NCBI GenBank assembly: GCA_026418955.1
Contig: JAOAAI010000174.1
Location: forward strand, 1 to 9,778
From: Candidatus Goldiibacteriota bacterium
GTDB lineage: Bacteria > Oederibacteriota > PGYV01 > DSYL01
DNA: 9,778 bases
Direction of reading: 5' to 3'
The notes under the pieces were generated by a model that did not search any database, had not been told where the DNA came from, and saw nothing but the letters and a program-made list of their open reading frames with translations. Positions 6,557 to 9,778 of this stretch are shown here, one piece after another; position 1 is the stretch's first letter, and every line of letters begins with the position of its first letter. A program made the position numbers and the translations under genes.

Positions 6557-7384
6557 ATGGCAAAGATTTGTAAAGCATGCGATACAGAAAATAGGGATGA
6601 GGCAAATTTTTGCAGAAGCTGCGGTTCTCCACTTCCAAAAAAAAAAGAGGCTGTCATAATAGATAAAAATAAAATGAAAAAGGTAAGAGAATTCTGGATA
6701 AAAGTCGGATTGATTGCTTTTGGAGTCTTTGTTATTTTGTTTTTTGTTTTAAAAAATATTGAATATACTCATAAAATGGAAACATATAAGTCATATATAA
6801 CAAAATTTAACAAAGAAGATGACCAGGCATTTGGAACAATAACCAAAGATAAATTTCTTTTTCAGTCACTTACATGGGGTATGACTATTGATGATATTAA
6901 AAAGATTTATCCATATATAATTGAATCAAGAGATCCAGATTTTTATTCATCTTGGACAATAAACCAAACAGATTACAGAGTTCCTGTACCACATGCTGAT
7001 TTTATAAGTATTGGAGTATATAATAATTATGTTTATGCTTTTAAACTTGAGTTTGGTCCCATGGCTGAATTTCAATCGCAGATGTTAAAAGTGCCAAATA
7101 GGGATGAAATAATGTATGGCAGATTCAGGGGTTTAGAAAAAATATTTACAGAATTATATGGTCCACCAACATTTGATAAGGATGAAGTAAAAAAAATGGA
7201 ACTTAAGCAGGCAATTAAAACATTAAAAGCAGGCAGATTACCAAATGGAATGCCAAGTAATATTTATAAATACTGGGAGTTGGGACAGACGAAAGCAGAA
7301 CTTGTATTTTTTTCAATGAAAAATAAATTGCATTTGACTGTCAGATTTTTATATTTACCTGTTTGGAACAAGATAGGAAGATAA
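6557..7384 (+). CDS. zinc-ribbon single-pass membrane protein of unknown function
   Basis: 275 residues; I do not recognise a characterised family for the whole protein. An N-terminal zinc ribbon has C5-x2-C8 and C19-x2-C22 (CKAC and CRSC) followed by GSPLP, typical of short bacterial zinc-ribbon modules at the head of membrane proteins. A basic linker with KKK at 28-30 leads to one hydrophobic helix at about 47-65, so the ribbon should be cytoplasmic and the remaining ~205 residues outside. The outer domain contains L105-T-W-G-M-T-I-D-D-I-K-K (a W-G-x-T/S-x-D/E-D/E-hydrophobic-K motif), a YAFKLEFGP strand, LEKIFTELYGPP at 193-204, and a closing TKAELVFFSMKNKLHLTVRFLY hairpin. That order ('WG.s.ee', a strand, then 'L..fYG.P') recurs in uncharacterised exported domains, and a BamE-like fold is only a guess. 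The ligase-type gene follows after 32 nt, so the two are probably cotranscribed. Confidence 0.8.
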   Translation: MAKICKACDTENRDEANFCRSCGSPLPKKKEAVIIDKNKMKKVREFWIKVGLIAFGVFVILFFVLKNIEYTHKMETYKSYITKFNKEDDQAFGTITKDKFLFQSLTWGMTIDDIKKIYPYIIESRDPDFYSSWTINQTDYRVPVPHADFISIGVYNNYVYAFKLEFGPMAEFQSQMLKVPNRDEIMYGRFRGLEKIFTELYGPPTFDKDEVKKMELKQAIKTLKAGRLPNGMPSNIYKYWELGQTKAELVFFSMKNKLHLTVRFLYLPVWNKIGR

Positions 7385-7402
7385 AATTTATTTTTTGAAC
7401 TT

Positions 7403-7407
7403 GGAGA
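7403..7407 (+). promoter_or_regulatory. ribosome binding site supporting the GTG start at 7417
   Basis: GGAGA lies 9 nt before GTG 7417. This supports the non-ATG start. The first predicted membrane helix follows at about residue 12, as expected for an intact N-terminus. Confidence 0.6.
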
Positions 7408-7416
7408 TATTTAAGT

Positions 7417-9342
7417 GTGTTAAAATTTATTGTTGGAGTACAACGTTTTAACAACATTATATTATTTTCACTTATTATTGCAATAACTACTCTTTATTCA
7501 GTAAAGGATTACAATTTCATTTTAATCAAGGACTTTGTTTTAATATTAGGGGCTTTGATTTTTTCAATTTTTTTATTTTTTAAAAATTACATAAAAATAA
7601 AAAAAATAATAATATATCCATTGATTTTCATATTATGGATTGCTTTTTCTGTTGCTTTAAGTAAATTCAAATATGTTGGTATCCCTGTTGTATTAATATC
7701 TATAACCTGTTTTATTCTTTTTTTTCTAATTATTCACCTTGATTTTAATGTCAATAGAGTATCTGATATCATTGTTTTGAGTTTTGTTCCTTCTTTGATT
7801 ATTGGTTTGTTACAAATATTTATTCCTGATAAGATGAAAATTTTTCTTGTATTTGGCAATAGGATTCCATCAACCTTTGGAAATCCCAATTTTTTTGGAG
7901 CATATATTGCTGCCATAACTCCATTTATCATAAATAGATTTTTTAATTCAAAGAATTTGTATTATAAATTTTTTTTGGTTTTACTTTTTTTTACATCTAT
8001 TTTATTACTTATTTTTACAGGCTCAAAAGCATCTTTGCTTGCTTTTATTGCTGGAATTTTTGTTTTTATATTACTTTATTTTAGACATAAAATAATAAAA
8101 AATAAATCCATTATTTTGTCTATAGTACTATTTTTTATTATTGCAATAACCATTTTTACATTAATAGCACTAAAAAGCACTGATGACTCATTTTTTTTCA
8201 GAAAACAAGTATGGTCAGGGACTTTTAAACTTATACTTAATAATATGTTTACAGGCACAGGTGCAGGTAGTTTTTTTATAGTGTTTCCACAGTATAGACC
8301 ATATGAATTAATGAAATGGACTTATGAGCATAGTTATGAAGTTTTATTTCCTGAAAATATTTTTTTACAAATAGGAGCTGAGACAGGTTTGCCAGGAATT
8401 CTTTTGTTTATTTATCTTATTTATATTATTTATAAAAATGGAATATTATCTCCTCCGGAGTATCTAGCGGGTCTTACTGCTTTACTTACTACTAATTTTT
8501 TTGGTGTTGACATAAACTATGCGCCTTCTATGTTTCTTTTTGTTTTAATAATTGGAATGGTATTGAAAAACAATGATGGTTATATTTCAATAAATCCATT
8601 TTATTTGAAAATAATATCATTCACATTTCTTATTTTTTTAATTTATGTTTGCACTTTCTGGTTAAATAAGCATATAAGCGGTATTTATACAAAAAATGGT
8701 GTGTTTTTTTCAAAGATAGGAGATTTTAAAATTGCAATAGAAAATTATAAAAAAGCTCTTAAATATTATGATAAAAATCTTGAAGCTCTATATTTTCTTG
8801 GTAGTTCTTATTATGATTCTGGCGATTTTGAAAGTGCGCTTAAAACTTTCAAAAATATTGAAAGATATGCTCCTGATTTTGTTTTATTGCATTATAAAAT
8901 TGCAAAGATTTATAACGAACGTGGTTTGTATGAAGAAGCAATTGATGAATATAAAAAGATGTTAAAAATAGATCCATATTTAAAAGAAGCGCTTGTTGAA
9001 CTGGCATATATATATTATAATAAGAAAACCAATTTTGATGAAGCAGAGAAATATTTGTTAAAAGCTCTTGAAAAATACAGTAATGATTCCAGATTATATT
9101 CTAATCTAGGCAATATTTATTTTATGTCTGGTGAAATAGAAAAATCAATAGAGAGTTTTAAAAAGGCAATTGAAATAAAACAGGATAAGGATTATTATTA
9201 TAATCTCGGTGCTGTTTATTTTTCTATCAAGGATATAAAAAATGCAAAATTTTATTTAAAGAAAGCCGAAGAAATAGATCCATCTGATTCAAAAATAAAA
9301 CAAATGCTTCGTATGTTATATAGATATGAGACAAAAAGATAA
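7417..9342 (+). CDS. O-antigen ligase/polymerase-type (Wzy_C family) membrane protein with C-terminal TPR domain
   Basis: 641 residues. The first ~415 carry about 11-12 hydrophobic helices; the remainder (from about 428) holds six TPR units. Wzy_C-family marks are P151-S-T-F-G-N-P-N-F-F in the segment before helix 6; G280-T-G-A-G-S-F with a following FPQYRPYE stretch in the large loop; and P312-E-N-I-F-L-Q with AETGLPG at the end of that loop. Such proteins transfer or polymerise lipid-linked glycans on the outer face of the inner membrane (O-antigen ligation, polymerisation or protein O-glycosylation). Which of these applies cannot be read from sequence. The usual His of the 'HN-x-YLQ' motif is E313 here. 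TPR units begin near GVFFSKIGDF, ALYFLGSSYY, LHYKIAKIYN, ALVELAYIYY, LYSNLGNIYF and YYYNLGAVYF, and probably dock partner proteins. GTG start with GGAGA at 7403-7407. No polysaccharide gene cluster is adjacent. Confidence 0.87.
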   Translation: MLKFIVGVQRFNNIILFSLIIAITTLYSVKDYNFILIKDFVLILGALIFSIFLFFKNYIKIKKIIIYPLIFILWIAFSVALSKFKYVGIPVVLISITCFILFFLIIHLDFNVNRVSDIIVLSFVPSLIIGLLQIFIPDKMKIFLVFGNRIPSTFGNPNFFGAYIAAITPFIINRFFNSKNLYYKFFLVLLFFTSILLLIFTGSKASLLAFIAGIFVFILLYFRHKIIKNKSIILSIVLFFIIAITIFTLIALKSTDDSFFFRKQVWSGTFKLILNNMFTGTGAGSFFIVFPQYRPYELMKWTYEHSYEVLFPENIFLQIGAETGLPGILLFIYLIYIIYKNGILSPPEYLAGLTALLTTNFFGVDINYAPSMFLFVLIIGMVLKNNDGYISINPFYLKIISFTFLIFLIYVCTFWLNKHISGIYTKNGVFFSKIGDFKIAIENYKKALKYYDKNLEALYFLGSSYYDSGDFESALKTFKNIERYAPDFVLLHYKIAKIYNERGLYEEAIDEYKKMLKIDPYLKEALVELAYIYYNKKTNFDEAEKYLLKALEKYSNDSRLYSNLGNIYFMSGEIEKSIESFKKAIEIKQDKDYYYNLGAVYFSIKDIKNAKFYLKKAEEIDPSDSKIKQMLRMLYRYETKR

Positions 9343-9344
9343 AA

Positions 9345-9353
9345 TGCTATAAT
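9345..9353 (+). promoter_or_regulatory. possible extended -10 promoter for purN
   Basis: TGCTATAAT (a TGn followed by a perfect TATAAT) sits just after the ligase stop codon. No convincing -35 hexamer lies 16-18 nt upstream (TATGAG at best), which extended -10 promoters can tolerate. If used, transcription would start near 9360 and both REP-like hairpins would be in the 5' leader of purN. AT-rich DNA yields chance matches, so confidence is low. Confidence 0.25.
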
Positions 9354-9375
9354 TTAGAAATTAGCAAAAAATTGG

Positions 9376-9395
9376 ACTCCTATTTTCGCAGGAGT
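9376..9395 (-). repeat. REP-like palindrome, copy 1 (inverted relative to copy 2)
   Basis: ACTCCTATTTTCGCAGGAGT pairs as a 6-bp stem with a further G-T pair before the TTTC loop. On the - strand it reads ACTCCTGCGAAAATAGGAGT, which aligns without gaps to copy 2. It is preceded by TTGG and followed by AACA, resembling the flanks of the widespread bacterial 'GGATTCCCGC...GCGGGAATGACA' dispersed repeat. A weak role as terminator or mRNA stabiliser after the ligase gene is possible. Confidence 0.65.
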
Positions 9396-9422
9396 AACAA
9401 TTAAAATGATAAAATATGTATT

Positions 9423-9442
9423 ATTCCCGCGAAAGCAGGGAT
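9423..9442 (+). repeat. REP-like palindrome, copy 2, with possible weak terminator function
   Basis: ATTCCCGCGAAAGCAGGGAT folds as a stem with one C-A mismatch and one T-G pair, capped by a GCGAAAGC tetraloop (GNRA type). It matches the common dispersed ATTCCCGCGAAAGCGGGAAT element found across many bacteria. A run of five T at 9449-9453 follows after six intervening bases, too far for a strong intrinsic terminator but able to give partial termination. Confidence 0.7.
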
Positions 9443-9478
9443 TCATGATTTTTATATAAATTAATAAAATTAGTATCC

Positions 9479-9483
9479 AGGAG
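9479..9483 (+). promoter_or_regulatory. ribosome binding site fixing the TTG start of purN
   Basis: AGGAG lies 7 nt before TTG 9491. There is no ATG or GTG between it and the conserved PurN N-terminus, so the TTG codon is the start. Confidence 0.75.
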
Positions 9484-9490
9484 AATTAAA

Positions 9491-9778
9491 TTGAAAAAAA
9501 TTGCTGTTTTTGTATCTGGCTCTGGCTCTAATTTACAGGCAATAATAGATGCATGTGAAGAAGGTTTTATTAAAAATGGTAGGATTGAAATAGTTTTCAG
9601 TAATAAAGAAGATGCCTATGGTTTGCAGCGTGCAAAAAACCATAATATAAATACATTTTTTCTTGACCCTAAAAAATTTAAAACTCGGGAAGAATATGAT
9701 AAAATTGTTGCAGAAAAGATGAATGAATTAAATATTGATTTGATATGCCTTGCTGGTTACATGAGAATTTTAACTCCG
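9491..9778 (+). CDS. purN: phosphoribosylglycinamide formyltransferase PurN, 3'-truncated
   Basis: The first 96 residues of GAR transformylase. This cytoplasmic enzyme transfers the formyl group of 10-formyltetrahydrofolate to glycinamide ribonucleotide in step 3 of purine synthesis. It is open to the window edge, with roughly half of the usual ~190-210 residues missing. After the TTG start (read as Met) the protein runs KKIAVFVSGSGSNLQAIIDA, directly comparable with E. coli MNIVVLISGNGSNLQAIIDA. The S9-G-S-G-S-N14 loop binds the GAR phosphate. Next come VFSNKEDAYGLQRA, the segment TREEYD, and L87-A-G-Y-M-R-I-L-T-P96, the folate-pocket strand. The catalytic Asn-His-Asp set lies beyond the window. 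It follows the ligase gene on the same strand after 148 nt containing two REP-like palindromes, so it is probably a separate or loosely linked unit. Other pur genes are not visible. Confidence 0.95.
   Translation, partial: MKKIAVFVSGSGSNLQAIIDACEEGFIKNGRIEIVFSNKEDAYGLQRAKNHNINTFFLDPKKFKTREEYDKIVAEKMNELNIDLICLAGYMRILTP

Noticed and set aside
6343..6657. Minus-strand ORFs of 104 and 73 residues across the 3' end of the giant gene and the heptamer gap.
   Set aside because: They run antisense through the conserved FlgD-like domain and the zinc ribbon, have no recognisable protein motif, and arise from low stop density in AT-rich repeat DNA.
9423..9453. A strong rho-independent terminator.
   Set aside because: The stem has a mismatch and a wobble pair, and the T-run starts six bases after it, so at most weak termination is likely.

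Overview
The window is AT-rich (by eye about 30% G+C) bacterial DNA. All six genes lie on the + strand and are tightly packed. The first and last are cut by the window edges. A ferredoxin-dependent 2-oxoacid oxidoreductase subunit points to an anaerobe. The very large Ig/FN3-repeat protein with a FlgD-like C-terminal domain, and the TPR-fused O-antigen-ligase-type protein, are typical of uncultivated Gram-negative-type anaerobic lineages such as Elusimicrobia- or Omnitrophica-like groups. That placement is an inference from gene style; no phylogenetic marker is present.

Layout. Positions 1-457 hold the C-terminal part of a 2-oxoacid:ferredoxin oxidoreductase gamma subunit. It overlaps by 13 nt a small ArgA-like GNAT acetyltransferase (445-918). 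That gene overlaps by an ATGA junction a 1846-residue modular protein (915-6455). The modular protein has, in order: a HicB-like N-terminal domain, seven ~40-residue propeller blades with Asp-box-like motifs, an FN3-like domain, seven ~100-residue Ig-like repeats, two unrelated domains of the same size, three more Ig-like repeats, a carboxypeptidase-regulatory-like domain and a FlgD/sorting-like C-terminal domain. It has no visible signal peptide.

The 101-nt gap after it is filled almost completely by eleven in-register copies of a degenerate heptanucleotide (consensus ARATGWA). Next come a zinc-ribbon single-pass membrane protein of unknown function (6557-7384) and a polytopic Wzy_C/O-antigen-ligase-type protein with six C-terminal TPRs (7417-9342). 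The 148-nt gap 9343-9490 carries two inverted 20-nt REP-like palindromes. It is followed by the 5' part of purN (9491 to the window end).

How the genes fit together. The first three are translationally coupled and probably cotranscribed: central carbon metabolism, amino-acid acetylation, then a giant modular protein whose link to the first two is obscure. The zinc-ribbon and ligase genes look like a loose cell-envelope pair. purN is a housekeeping purine gene, separated by the REP-like pair and possibly with its own promoter. No tRNA, rRNA, CRISPR array, transposase or integrase was seen. No gene-free stretch exceeds 150 nt.
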